In this document: positions 17,534-27,258 of the stretch, piece by piece | How the letters are laid out: every line of letters begins with the position of its first letter | Position numbering within the stretch: the stretch's first letter is position 1 | From: Flavobacteriaceae bacterium | GTDB taxonomy: Bacteria; Bacteroidota; Bacteroidia; Flavobacteriales; Flavobacteriaceae | Reading direction: 5' to 3' | Assembly (NCBI GenBank): GCA_004762155.1 | Contig: SIHP01000010.1 | Span: 124,001 to 188,000, forward strand | Length of the DNA stretch: 64,000 nucleotides | Notes under the pieces: generated by a model | What the model was told of the DNA's origin: nothing | Database searches by the model: none | The model's input: the letters and a program-made list of their open reading frames with translations, nothing else | Position numbers and translations under genes: made by a program

Positions 17534-19816
17534 TTATCTATAATAATAGAAGCCTTTCCACTTATAGTCTTTATTCCCTATTTTTAAAGAATGTTCTTTT
17601 TCTACCGAATTTTCTTTATTAGAAAGAATTACTAGTTTTACTTTACCATCTTTAGTTGTTATACGAATTGCTGTATACTCGTCTGAGTCATACTCTACTT
17701 TAACTGATTTAAACTTACTATAAGCTTTCGCTGCCTTTTCAGTGACTGCATTATATGTTCCGTGAGATTCAATTATAGATGCGTATACAGTGTTTTTTAC
17801 TCCTTTTTTTCTTTGAAGAATAGAAGGATCATTTCTTAAATTAAATTTAGGATCATTTGCCCCTATCTTTGTAAAAATAATTTCATCTCCTTTTTCGGTA
17901 GCTGAAGTAATTGAATAGAATTTATTATTATTCAACCAAGTAAACTGAACCCCTTCATCACCTACAACACCACTTCCTTCGTTCCATAAATGTTGATATC
18001 CATTTTTAGAACCTAATATTGATAATGTATTTGAAACTTTATAATCGAAATTAGTTGCTATAATTTGCCCAAAGTAATAATAAGGTAAATCGTATTGATT
18101 CTTTTTAGATGAAACAACTTTGTTTACATCTAAGACATAAGGTTTCGCATCTCCTTCATCTTTTATCATCACAATTGTTCTATGCAATTTTGTACCTGGA
18201 TACGCATTATTTTCTTTTGCACTTGCAATTTGAAAAGTTGGATTTGCAACATCAAAAACAAATCTATCTGAATGATGATTCTCTCCAATACTAAACTTAC
18301 CTTGGAAATGAGAAGTTTCATTTTGAATAATAGTATTATGAGCTATTGATTGTTTTGCCCATGTTTTGTTTTCTTTTAAATAACCTCCACCATTTTTTTG
18401 CTCAACATTTACAAAACGAGCTAATCCATAATCTTGAATAACTTCATCTCCATTTTCATATAATGAAAATGATAATTTATCAAAATGTCCGTGACTTAGA
18501 CCGTGAGCAGAATATTTAAACAACAACCCTAAAGTTTCGTCTCCTTCTTGAAATCTTAAAATCCCTAATCCTCCTTCATCACCTTTTGAACCATCAGAAA
18601 GCTCCATTGACTTTTTTATAAAAGACTTTTCTTTTCCTTCTTTTAAAGCTAAAGCAATTGCTAAACCTGTTCCATCTAACTGAACTTTATTTTGTCTTTT
18701 TGCAACAGATAATAATTCTGGGTTTTTATTTCCGTAATAATAAGCAATATCAACGGCTGAAACTAAAGAAGCTGTATAATATGACATTCCTTTTTGACCA
18801 TCATTTAAAGGAAAAAACTCCCCATCTGCATCTGTTAAATTCAACAAAGCATCTACAGCTTTAATTAAGACACCGTCTTTGTACTCAAAAATCTTTAAAT
18901 CTGGTCTTTTATTTTCTAACGCTTCTCCAAATATTAAAAAAGGATACATTGCATATCTATGATAATATGGCCCTTCTGTATAATACCCATCAGGTGAAAA
19001 AGGTGAATCTAAATTTGCTAAAAAACCTGCTTTCCCTTCTTTATTTTTAATAAACCCACCATCATTATCTTTTGCTTTTGGATCAATATTATCTGTCTTC
19101 AAACCATTTAAAGCTCTATCCAATAATTCATTATCATCCATCACTAAAGCAATCATTCCAACAGCTACATTCCCCCAAGTACTATGGTTATGAACTCTAT
19201 TAAAATATTGTGGCGTCTCAATAGAAAGAAAATCTGCATAAGGTCTAAATAATGTTTTATTCAAATAATCCGAATCTTCTTTTGATAACCAATCGTAAAT
19301 ACAATCATATGCTTGACTTGTAAAAACTAACCAGTTAGAATCATTTAAACATTGCCAGAATATTTTACCTCTTGCATAACTTCTTGTTTGTGGATGTAAA
19401 GGTAAATTTGGAAACATTTTTGCATAAGCGAATAACATATCCTTAATATATGTAGCATACTTTTCATCTCCTAACAACTGAAATAAAACCCCTGCTTTTT
19501 GCATTGTTGCATAATTAATTTTATGCTGAGTATGTGTATAACCTCCTGCCATATCTTTAGGTACAGGAACATCAATACCTTTTACTATTTGTGCATCAAC
19601 TTCATTTTTAGAAGCTTCTAATGTTTTATCAAAAACAGGTATTGTTCCTAATTTTGATTTTATATCTGAAACGCTTTGTTTTGTTAAAATTAAATTTGGA
19701 TGCCCTCCTTGTAATTTAGAATCTACTAAACTTTCTGATGACGCTTCTTGCTTTGTACAAGAAAAACTCATGAATAAAACACTCATAAGTACTACGAATA
19801 AAATTTTTTTTCTCAA
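17534..19816 (-). CDS. PL17 family oligoalginate lyase (lipoprotein)
   Basis: Exo-acting alginate lyase of 760 residues that releases unsaturated monouronates. Lipoprotein signal ending LFMSFSC (Cys20). The N-terminal alpha-toroid has RVHNHSTWGNVAVG (Asn210-His211) and SPDGYYTEGPYYHRYAMYPF, the Asn/His and Tyr motifs of PL17 enzymes such as Alg17c. The C-terminal heparinase II/III-like beta-sandwich starts near 400 with SAHGLSHGHFDKLSF carrying the metal/active-site histidines. The nearest promoter-operator pair is about 340 bases upstream, so it may have a long leader. As a lipoprotein it would act in the periplasm or at the outer membrane on oligomers brought in by SusCD. Confidence 0.92.
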   Translation of the reverse strand: MRKKILFVVLMSVLFMSFSCTKQEASSESLVDSKLQGGHPNLILTKQSVSDIKSKLGTIPVFDKTLEASKNEVDAQIVKGIDVPVPKDMAGGYTHTQHKINYATMQKAGVLFQLLGDEKYATYIKDMLFAYAKMFPNLPLHPQTRSYARGKIFWQCLNDSNWLVFTSQAYDCIYDWLSKEDSDYLNKTLFRPYADFLSIETPQYFNRVHNHSTWGNVAVGMIALVMDDNELLDRALNGLKTDNIDPKAKDNDGGFIKNKEGKAGFLANLDSPFSPDGYYTEGPYYHRYAMYPFLIFGEALENKRPDLKIFEYKDGVLIKAVDALLNLTDADGEFFPLNDGQKGMSYYTASLVSAVDIAYYYGNKNPELLSVAKRQNKVQLDGTGLAIALALKEGKEKSFIKKSMELSDGSKGDEGGLGILRFQEGDETLGLLFKYSAHGLSHGHFDKLSFSLYENGDEVIQDYGLARFVNVEQKNGGGYLKENKTWAKQSIAHNTIIQNETSHFQGKFSIGENHHSDRFVFDVANPTFQIASAKENNAYPGTKLHRTIVMIKDEGDAKPYVLDVNKVVSSKKNQYDLPYYYFGQIIATNFDYKVSNTLSILGSKNGYQHLWNEGSGVVGDEGVQFTWLNNNKFYSITSATEKGDEIIFTKIGANDPKFNLRNDPSILQRKKGVKNTVYASIIESHGTYNAVTEKAAKAYSKFKSVKVEYDSDEYTAIRITTKDGKVKLVILSNKENSVEKEHSLKIGNKDYKWKGFYYYR

Positions 19817-20158
19817 CTTCTATTAAATTAATTATTATAAATCATCAATACCTAATCTTTCATTTTAAACAACTCACTTGAATTCAATTATTTCAAAATA
19901 AAAAACTGATATTTTACATATATTATTCTTTTTATAACTTGCAAAAAAAGTTATAATCTTCGTTTAAGATAACCTACTCTATTTTGGTTTCTTATTAACT
20001 GATTTGTTTCAGACAAAGCAAACCTCAAATGATTAATAACTAATGATATCATTTCTTTAAAAACAATGTTTTTTATTACTATATCTATAGACAATAGAAA
20101 ACAACTGATTAATAGAAAATAAACCCCGAATAGCACCATTAAAGAATAAGCATATATC
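19817..20158 (-). other. long PL17 leader region
   Basis: About 340 bases between the promoter at 20180-20210 and the PL17 start. An open frame from an ATG at 20139 to 19951 would encode a 62-residue hydrophobic peptide, but with no supporting ribosome site or homology I can see; I do not call it a gene. Otherwise featureless. Confidence 0.35.
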
Positions 20159-20210
20159 TGGTTAACCAAATTGGTTGACCAAATATATGCTTATTTGTTA
20201 TTTTAACAAA
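20159..20210 (-). promoter_or_regulatory. promoter with double 13-bp operator (PL17 unit)
   Basis: On the minus strand, -33 TTTG (20207-20210), 19-base spacer, -7 TATATTTG (20180-20187). TGGTTGACCA (20172-20181) and TGGTTAACCA (20159-20168) follow at a 13-bp step and cover the predicted start of transcription, so a repressor is expected to act here. Confidence 0.8.
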
Positions 20211-20358
20211 ACCCTAAGATACAATTTAAAAAATTTAACCTCAGTTAGTTAATATTTTACTATTTAAATAAAAAAACACTTAAAATAATAAACTATTTTG
20301 TTGATATAAACTAAACGTTATTTAATTTTTAAGCTTTTGAAATAAATATATTTCAGTT

Positions 20359-22623
20359 TTACTCTATAGTTAATGAAATATTATATATTAATTTGCTTCC
20401 TGACTTTAATAATTGTTCTTTTCCTTTGTTCTGAGACAAGGAAACTTCTTGATCTCCTATATTTTGAATCGTCAATTTACCATCAGATAAACTCATAAAA
20501 ACATCTGCTGTTTCAGAGAAACTAAATTTATCTTTTTTATATTTAATTTGTTTTACAGAAAAAAACACTTCGTCATTTTCTTTTGATAATGATTTAGGAT
20601 CATTTCCAGCTAACTCCCATTTTGATGAATTAACTTTCCATCCTTTTACTTTTAACATTTTTTGGGTTTCATTAATTCTATTATCATATCCTTTATACGG
20701 ATACAATACAGTTATAAAACTAAAGTTTTTTTGTTCATTTTTTGATACTACTGACCACTGCTTACCACGTTGACCGTTAGTTTTCACATTATCTATAGTC
20801 TTTAATTGATAAATATCTAAACCTGAAGCATTATCAAATGTTGATCGGATTAAGTTTGGAGACTCTTCTAAACTATAATGTCCTTGCCAAACCTGCTTAT
20901 AGGTATGAAGATTATTTGATTTGAAATTATCCTTTACAATCCATAAATCATTCTTCAAATAAATAACTTGTCTTGAATAATCAACTTCTATATTCTTAAA
21001 CCCATCATGACTTCCAACAAAAACATCTAAACTTTCATCTTTCTGCCATGAAATCGTTGTTGGCCTTGGTAATTCCTTAAACTTACCAAATCCACTTCCG
21101 CCTTTATTAGATTTATATTGTTTTCCTTGTAATTCATCATCTACTAAAGCAACGTTTTTTGTCATGGAATTCTTAAACAACTCTAAATCTTTTAACGAAT
21201 ATCTCACTTGATAATTAGGTAAAACAACTTTACCATTCGCCATCGCCTGAACTCCCAAAATATCACCATGTTGATGATCTGGTTTCTTATCATCCAAACC
21301 TGCCGAAACAATCATCATTTTATCATTAACCTGCCAACCTTCTCGCATTATATAATAACCAGTTATTGGAAACTCAACAGATTTCATTGTTGGAATAGTT
21401 GAATTAATATTCTTAAGCATTTCTAATTGTTGCTCGCTAGCATACCAAAACATTTTAGACTCTACTTGTTTATTAGAAAAATAACCAATTTCTGGTGACT
21501 CAAATAATAAATAACCTAAAGTTAAAGCTCCAGAAATATTATTTTTCTCAGCCCAAGGCTCATCTGTATCATCAGATAAAACTGGTGAATATTTATCCGG
21601 ATATGCAATTTTTATTAAACTCACAAAAAGTGATTCTAACTTCTCTTTCCAAAACGGCTTTACAGCAATTTTGCTAATCTTTGCCAATTGGTATACATAA
21701 TAATAATTACCTATATCACTCATATGATAATGTACAGTTCTTTCAAACTGAAATCCATCTTCATTAATTTCCTTTCTAAGATGTTGCTCTAATAAATCCA
21801 TAGCATGATCATACCATTTATCTGTACCTTCAAAATCTCTTAACAAAATAGATAACATTGCTAATGCAGACAATCCTCTAGTTTGATGATTACCTGAATG
21901 AAATTTTTGATTTCGCTCAAACAAATGCGCTCCATGCTGCAATAAAGTAGCAATAGTGGTTAATTGATCTTCTTTTGTGTAGTTTACCTCTCCTAAAAAC
22001 AGATTATGAATATGTAACCAATTTAAAACCCTATAACCAGATCTAAAAGCCTCATAAACACCATTTCCATCTTCAATTTTCTCGTACTTATCTATATCTA
22101 AAGCTGTATTCAATGACTTTAATTGATTTTTAAAATACGATAAATATTTAGGGTTCTTATCCTGATAGTGATATTGATAAGCAATATCTACCATTTTATG
22201 CTGACGTGCTAAATGGCGTAATGCATATGCATTTACTGGCTTTCCATTTTTATAACTAAATGGCAAAACCCAATTCGTTATATCATCATATTTTCGCATA
22301 TGATCTTCTGCTCGTTCAGTATGAGATTTTTCTGCTAACGGATATGTAGCCTTATAATTTTTAAATCTCTTATCTACATTTTTCCAATCGTAAAAATAAC
22401 GTTCAGAAAACTTTTGTTTTAAATAATCCGCTAAATCGGACTTAGATACTTTTTTACCAATAACCTTTTTTACATCAGACTTTAAATATTTTGAAAGCTT
22501 ATTATTTTCTATAATTTTATTTGCTGGAATATTTTGACCCAGTACTGAATTTACGACAACAAAAAACAGCATCAAATACAGTTTTTTGCTTTTTAAACTC
22601 CCTTTTAAATACATAATATACAT
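20359..22623 (-). CDS. heparinase II/III-like polysaccharide lyase (alginate lyase candidate; PL39/PL17/PL15-like)
   Basis: Secreted protein of 754 residues with an N-terminal signal (hydrophobic 14-28, ending LGQ). It shows the alpha-toroid plus beta-sandwich plan of the heparinase II/III superfamily: SGNHQTRGLSALAM (Asn245-His246), EDGFQFERTVHYHMSDIG (Tyr299) and a later KKPDHQHGDILGVQ with histidines. These match in kind the Asn/His, Tyr and His residues used by PL12, PL15, PL17 and PL39 enzymes. The sequence is clearly distant from the PL17 gene next door. It follows the PL6 gene by 70 bases on the same strand. The likely substrate is alginate, possibly a distinct block or chain end; the PL family cannot be fixed by eye. 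The start could be 22623 or the ATG at 22614. Confidence 0.8.
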   Translation of the reverse strand: MYIMYLKGSLKSKKLYLMLFFVVVNSVLGQNIPANKIIENNKLSKYLKSDVKKVIGKKVSKSDLADYLKQKFSERYFYDWKNVDKRFKNYKATYPLAEKSHTERAEDHMRKYDDITNWVLPFSYKNGKPVNAYALRHLARQHKMVDIAYQYHYQDKNPKYLSYFKNQLKSLNTALDIDKYEKIEDGNGVYEAFRSGYRVLNWLHIHNLFLGEVNYTKEDQLTTIATLLQHGAHLFERNQKFHSGNHQTRGLSALAMLSILLRDFEGTDKWYDHAMDLLEQHLRKEINEDGFQFERTVHYHMSDIGNYYYVYQLAKISKIAVKPFWKEKLESLFVSLIKIAYPDKYSPVLSDDTDEPWAEKNNISGALTLGYLLFESPEIGYFSNKQVESKMFWYASEQQLEMLKNINSTIPTMKSVEFPITGYYIMREGWQVNDKMMIVSAGLDDKKPDHQHGDILGVQAMANGKVVLPNYQVRYSLKDLELFKNSMTKNVALVDDELQGKQYKSNKGGSGFGKFKELPRPTTISWQKDESLDVFVGSHDGFKNIEVDYSRQVIYLKNDLWIVKDNFKSNNLHTYKQVWQGHYSLEESPNLIRSTFDNASGLDIYQLKTIDNVKTNGQRGKQWSVVSKNEQKNFSFITVLYPYKGYDNRINETQKMLKVKGWKVNSSKWELAGNDPKSLSKENDEVFFSVKQIKYKKDKFSFSETADVFMSLSDGKLTIQNIGDQEVSLSQNKGKEQLLKSGSKLIYNISLTIE

Positions 22624-22693
22624 TTTTTATTTGAAAGATTAATCAAACAAACATCCCCCTATTGATGCTGCTTTATTTTATGTTTGAAATTGA

Positions 22694-25024
22694 TTAATAC
22701 ATCAACTTCATTTTTAAGTTTTCTTCTGTTTTTATTATACCTGAATTACTTACTTCATTCTCTGATGCAACATTATTTTTTGCACCCCATAAAATAGAAA
22801 CATATTGAACTGGGTTGTTCTTAAATATATTTTTAGTGATATTTACGTTTACAATACCTCTATGATTCAATAACATTCCGTTCTTTTCTTTTGCACCACT
22901 ATTAGTAAATGTATTATTAGAAACTAATAAATTACCTCCAATAGTAGACTCATCATAACCTCCTCTATAATAATCAATAACATTTTGTTTTACGTTTGTA
23001 AACTCACAATTATTAACCGTTAAGTATTCTGTATTATAATCTCCTTTATCATTTGTTTCTTCTGATAACTCTATTCCATTTTCACAGTTAGCTATCTTAC
23101 AACTTTCAAAAGTTACACGTTCTGAGAATGATTCTTTATACACTTTTAAAACATAATTAAAATCACTTATTTCTAAATTAGAAACACCTAAACCAAAATG
23201 GTTAGACATATTTTCTTTTAAACTAGCAAAAGCATAATTAGTATTATTTCCTTTTAGCTTTAAGTTATTTAAGGTTAATTTCCCTTTAGGATTTAAAGAG
23301 AATAAAGGCGTATTCGCTGCTCCAGTATAAACAATTTCTGCTTTTTTACCAGACTCTGACTGAATCAAAATTGTTTTATCAATAATCAAAGACGAAGCTA
23401 CAGTATATATCCCTTCCTTTAAAGAAATAATATCTCCATTACTTGCTTCACTAATTTTAACCTGTAATTCTTCTACTTTTGTTACTGAAAATGTTACTGG
23501 ATCTTTTGCTTTAACTTCGTTAGAATACCAAGTTGTTCCATATTTAGATTTATCTAAAATATTTGGATTTGCAACATCAACTCCCAAAGTAGCTCCAATA
23601 GTTTTACTATCTTTTCTTGACTTACCAAATAAATCTTTCTTTATTGTATTGAAATCAAAACCTACATAAGCTTCTACTTCATTTGGAACTCCTGTTGGTA
23701 ATAAAATATTATCAGAAATATTTTTTAATTCTAAAGAAGCTGCTTTAATTCCTCCATTAAAATCGTTAAACTTTACTCCTTTATTATCAACGATATTGTT
23801 TTTAAATAAAACACCATCAGCTTTATCATTTTCAACCACAATATTTTCATAACCTTTATCATTATAAATAACATTATTAGCTACGGTTGTTCTAATTGCT
23901 CTTGCTGAACGTATTTCTGACTTAGGTAATACATCTTTTTGTGCAATATTTGTTCCCACTCCAAATTGCCAAGGAGAAGCACAATTTACATATGTGTTGT
24001 AAGCAACAACAACATCTGTAACTTGATTATATCTATTTTGTGGTGACTTTGGAATTCCGTTCATTACCGCTAATGGACTTCTAAAACTTGTACCTTTTAA
24101 ATTAAAAAAATAGTTATTTGTTACCCAATGACCTGTATTTATAATACGAATACCTCCAATATTTTCATTCTTATCATCTCCAATAAAATAATTCCCATCA
24201 ATTGTACAGTAATTACCATGACGTGTTACTAAAGAACCCTCACTTTTATAAAACACATTATTTCTAAACTCATTAAAATTTGTTTTACTTGAAATAATTT
24301 CTACTTCACCATTACACTCTTCAAATAAATTATTAGCAACCATAGTATAACTTGGCGCCATAGATGTAAAACTATTTCCTAACTGAATAGTTTCTCCACT
24401 TGGTCCACCTTTAACTGGTCTTGGTCCAAAATGATTATTTATTATTTGATGATAATTATTAATACTTTCAATTCCTGCCAAATTCACACGAACCGTTGGT
24501 CCTCTATTCGTTTTCCCTGCTATATAACAGTTACTCAACTCGTTATTTCTACCCCAAAAATTCACCCATAAATTACTATCATCACGTTTTAAGTTATTAA
24601 AATCTTCAATAACACAATTAGTAAGCTTACAATTATTAGCTACTTCTGATGGTTTTTCTTTTGATGAAATTCTAAAATCAACTACTGAGCTTGATGGTGA
24701 ATATCCATTTTTAAAATGTAATCCTTCAACTATTAAATACTCTCCTCCGAATTTCAAAGATGATTTCCCTTCAATACTAACTTTACCTGTAGTTTCTGCT
24801 TTTAAAGTTATAGGATTTTCTTTTGTTCCTTTACCTCTAAATTTTATTTGGACATCTTTCCATACTCCATCTTTAAGAACAATTTGATCTCCCGGTTCAA
24901 CCTTTTTAAGTGCTTCTTTAAGCTCTTCTTTTGTACTTACCAATACATCTTTACTTACAGATGTCGTTTCCTTACATGATATTAGTAATAATATTAAATT
25001 AGTTACTAAAAATAATTTCCTCAT
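22694..25024 (-). CDS. PL6 family alginate lyase, lipoprotein, two-domain
   Basis: Lipoprotein of 776 residues (signal ending LLLISC, Cys17). N-terminal parallel beta-helix with the PL6 catalytic pair: lysine 247 in EVEIISSKTN and arginine 268 in LVTRHGNY, 21 residues apart as in AlyGC. A second beta-helix begins at about residue 500. It resembles the plus-strand PL6 at 2865-5249 over its whole length but has a lipid anchor where that enzyme has a plain signal peptide, so the two may work in different places. It follows the T9SS protein gene by about 110 bases and precedes the heparinase-like gene, which makes one likely unit under the operators at 26184-26206. Confidence 0.92.
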   Translation of the reverse strand: MRKLFLVTNLILLLISCKETTSVSKDVLVSTKEELKEALKKVEPGDQIVLKDGVWKDVQIKFRGKGTKENPITLKAETTGKVSIEGKSSLKFGGEYLIVEGLHFKNGYSPSSSVVDFRISSKEKPSEVANNCKLTNCVIEDFNNLKRDDSNLWVNFWGRNNELSNCYIAGKTNRGPTVRVNLAGIESINNYHQIINNHFGPRPVKGGPSGETIQLGNSFTSMAPSYTMVANNLFEECNGEVEIISSKTNFNEFRNNVFYKSEGSLVTRHGNYCTIDGNYFIGDDKNENIGGIRIINTGHWVTNNYFFNLKGTSFRSPLAVMNGIPKSPQNRYNQVTDVVVAYNTYVNCASPWQFGVGTNIAQKDVLPKSEIRSARAIRTTVANNVIYNDKGYENIVVENDKADGVLFKNNIVDNKGVKFNDFNGGIKAASLELKNISDNILLPTGVPNEVEAYVGFDFNTIKKDLFGKSRKDSKTIGATLGVDVANPNILDKSKYGTTWYSNEVKAKDPVTFSVTKVEELQVKISEASNGDIISLKEGIYTVASSLIIDKTILIQSESGKKAEIVYTGAANTPLFSLNPKGKLTLNNLKLKGNNTNYAFASLKENMSNHFGLGVSNLEISDFNYVLKVYKESFSERVTFESCKIANCENGIELSEETNDKGDYNTEYLTVNNCEFTNVKQNVIDYYRGGYDESTIGGNLLVSNNTFTNSGAKEKNGMLLNHRGIVNVNITKNIFKNNPVQYVSILWGAKNNVASENEVSNSGIIKTEENLKMKLMY

Positions 25025-25133
25025 AAAATCTATTTAAAAAAAATGAATATCTATTTGACATCCTATTACTATATAAAACACAAGAAATCCTTTTGAATCA
25101 AAAGAATTTCTTGTTATTAAAAAAATTTATTTT

Positions 25134-26135
25134 TTATTCAACTATTATTTTCTTAGTAGCACTTCCAGAAGCTGTATTTAACTTTAATAAATACATTCCT
25201 TTTGCAAAATTAGAAACATCAATTGAACTCATTACAGTTTTAGATGCATAAACTTCCTTACCTAAAACACTGTATACTTGTATAGATGTTAACTCAACAT
25301 CAGACGCTTGAATTCTCAACGTTTCTTTTGCCGGGTTTGGAAATAAATCAAATTTAGATGCTAAAACATCTTTTACAGATGCAGTTGCTCCAACAGGTAC
25401 AACATCTTCCCAAGAAGTAGCTACTCTTAACTCATCAATGGTTGTTTCTGGAGTTCTAGCATTTGAACTTGCTTGAATTGCTATTGAAACAAACTCATTT
25501 CTTAATTTTTCTGAAGGTTTAGCAGAAATATCTTCTGTAGGCTCTGTACTTGAAACTACTGGATCAATCCACATTTTCATAGTTCTCTCTGCATCATCTA
25601 AATCATAACTAACGACAATTAAATGCTGAGAACCTATATCATAACTTACTGAAGACCAAACAACATCACCTTCAACATCTGACGTACCTGCTCCTATAAT
25701 GAACTTAGTATCATCACCATCAACCCCATCAAAATAAACAGAAGCTCCTGTATTACCAGATGCATTCTGAAGATGCACTTGTCTATACGCTTCATGAGTC
25801 CCTGCTGTATTATATTGATCTACTTGTAACAAAAAAGAATAGTATATAACTCCCGAATTTACTTCTGGAAAACTTAAATTTAAATCAGAACCTCCACCTT
25901 TCCATTGAATTGCATTTCCTGTAGAGGTAGGTGTTCCAAAACTTCCCCAAGTTGGTTCAGCTACAATTAGTATATCATCTGGTGAACCACCTGAGTAATT
26001 CGCCCAAGTTCCAACACCTGTTAAGGACTGACCTGTTAGAGTTTCATCTATTACATAATCAAAAGACTCATGAAGTATTTGAGCAAAAGAAAAACTCGTT
26101 GTTAGCAATAACCCTAAAAGTAATTTTGTTTTCAT
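25134..26135 (-). CDS. secreted T9SS protein with concanavalin/laminin-G-like fold
   Basis: Protein of 333 residues: signal peptide (MKTKLLLGLLLTTSFSFAQ), a beta-rich domain at about 22-240 with the look of a concanavalin A-like/LamG sandwich (NSGVIYYSFLLQVDQYNT, HLIVVSYDLDDAERTMKMWI, TTIDELRVATSWEDV), and a C-terminal T9SS type A sorting domain (KFDLFPNPAKETLRIQ, GMYLLKLNTASGSATKKIIV). It is first in the PL6/heparinase-like unit and has a promoter with the shared 13-bp operators. It may bind alginate at the surface, or may be a divergent lyase of the jelly-roll type, but I see no PL7/PL18 catalytic motif. Confidence 0.78.
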   Translation of the reverse strand: MKTKLLLGLLLTTSFSFAQILHESFDYVIDETLTGQSLTGVGTWANYSGGSPDDILIVAEPTWGSFGTPTSTGNAIQWKGGGSDLNLSFPEVNSGVIYYSFLLQVDQYNTAGTHEAYRQVHLQNASGNTGASVYFDGVDGDDTKFIIGAGTSDVEGDVVWSSVSYDIGSQHLIVVSYDLDDAERTMKMWIDPVVSSTEPTEDISAKPSEKLRNEFVSIAIQASSNARTPETTIDELRVATSWEDVVPVGATASVKDVLASKFDLFPNPAKETLRIQASDVELTSIQVYSVLGKEVYASKTVMSSIDVSNFAKGMYLLKLNTASGSATKKIIVE

Positions 26136-26183
26136 AATTAATAATTTAAAAGTTAATAAAGTGATTATTTGACACGACCAAAC

Positions 26184-26240
26184 TGGTTAACCAAATTGGT
26201 TTACCAAATATATACATATAATTGGTTAACAACCAACAAA
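26184..26240 (-). promoter_or_regulatory. promoter with double 13-bp operator (T9SS-PL6 unit)
   Basis: TGGTTAACCA (26184-26193) and TGGTTTACCA (26197-26206) in 13-bp register, with a degenerate third right half (CGACCA) 13 bp further in. On the minus strand -7 TATATTTG (26205-26212) overlaps the outer operator, with a weaker TTGG/TTTG-like -33 at 26233-26240. An extra half-site lies at 26222-26230. Same layout as upstream of PL17 and susC. Confidence 0.75.
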
Positions 26241-26338
26241 AAATTATAATTTAACAAAATTTAAAGTAATAGAAAAACAAATTCTCCCTAAAAGAGTTAA
26301 AATAATATCAATTAACTCTATAAGTATTCAAAATATTA

Positions 26339-27082
26339 TTAATTGAATATTGGATTATCTCTTCTAAAGGAAGCTTTATAACGTTCACTGAACGGAATTT
26401 TATCTCTACTATCTAGAATAATTAGATTATCCTCAAAATAAATTTCTTTTATTTTTTTAATATTTACTAAAAAATTTCTGTGAACCTGTTTAAAATCATT
26501 ATTAGATAATAATTCAATAATCTTTTTAAGTGACATTTTTATCAAATAGCTTCCTTCATCACATTGTAAACTACAATACTTCTCTTGTACTTCTATATAA
26601 TTGATCGCAGGAACTTCTATTTTAACAACACTTTTTCTCTTTTTTACAAATAAAAACTCTGGAGATAAAACTGCACTATTTTTATTAAAACTGATAGAGT
26701 TCTCTTGCTTAAAATGAGTTTCTATAGCTAATTCTAAGGCATATAACAATTCTAATTCATTGTGAGGTTTTAATAAATAACTAAAAGGATTTGTGAATTT
26801 CGCTTGTTCAAAAATGGCTTTGCTTTGCATACTTGTTAAAAACAAAAAAGGAATGTTTACTTCTTGTTTAATCATTCGTTCAGCTAATGCAATTCCTTCA
26901 GGTTTACCATCAATCATAATATCAAGAATAATTATATCAAAAAAACGATTCTTCAACTCTTTTTCTGCTTCTTCTGCATTACGTACTCGAATAACCTCAT
27001 AATTATTCTCTTGTAATACAGTTATTAAAGCGTTTGCTTCTTTGTCTAAATCCTCTAATAGTAGTAATCGTAGCTTGTTCAT
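26339..27082 (-). CDS. LytTR-family response regulator
   Basis: DNA-binding response regulator of 247 residues. The receiver (1-120) has the phospho-acceptor Asp53 in IIILDIMIDG, a conserved Ser in FLFLTSMQS and Lys in LLKPHNE. The LytTR domain spans about 145-245 (INYIEVQEKYCSLQCDEGSY, FKQVHRNFLVNIKKI). It lies 176 bases downstream of the TPR histidine kinase, past a terminator-like hairpin, and is the natural partner of that kinase. Its targets are not evident. Confidence 0.9.
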   Translation of the reverse strand: MNKLRLLLLEDLDKEANALITVLQENNYEVIRVRNAEEAEKELKNRFFDIIILDIMIDGKPEGIALAERMIKQEVNIPFLFLTSMQSKAIFEQAKFTNPFSYLLKPHNELELLYALELAIETHFKQENSISFNKNSAVLSPEFLFVKKRKSVVKIEVPAINYIEVQEKYCSLQCDEGSYLIKMSLKKIIELLSNNDFKQVHRNFLVNIKKIKEIYFEDNLIILDSRDKIPFSERYKASFRRDNPIFN

Positions 27083-27201
27083 GCCATAAAGTTACTATTT
27101 TCTATTACTTTTTACTACGTATTCTTTATTTTTTTGAAGTAAGTTTACTTTTAGAGATTCAATATCTCTTGATTAGTTTAATTATATATCCATATAAAAA
27201 A

Positions 27202-27234
27202 CAGCACAACTATTCAAATTGAATAGTTGTGCTG
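27202..27234 (-). terminator. terminator or attenuator after TPR histidine kinase
   Basis: Perfect 14-bp stem CAGCACAACTATTC (27202-27215) / GAATAGTTGTGCTG (27221-27234) with a 5-nt loop and a T run on the minus strand. It lies between the kinase and the LytTR gene, so the regulator may have its own promoter or depend on readthrough. Confidence 0.8.
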
Positions 27235-27258
27235 ATAAATATTTAAAAAATAGAACTA

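Noticed and set aside
19951..20169. 72-codon frame upstream of PL17
   Set aside because: Its TTG start lies inside the operator TGGTTAACCA at the predicted start of transcription, and no ribosome site or family supports it. A shorter version from 20139 cannot be excluded but is not called.
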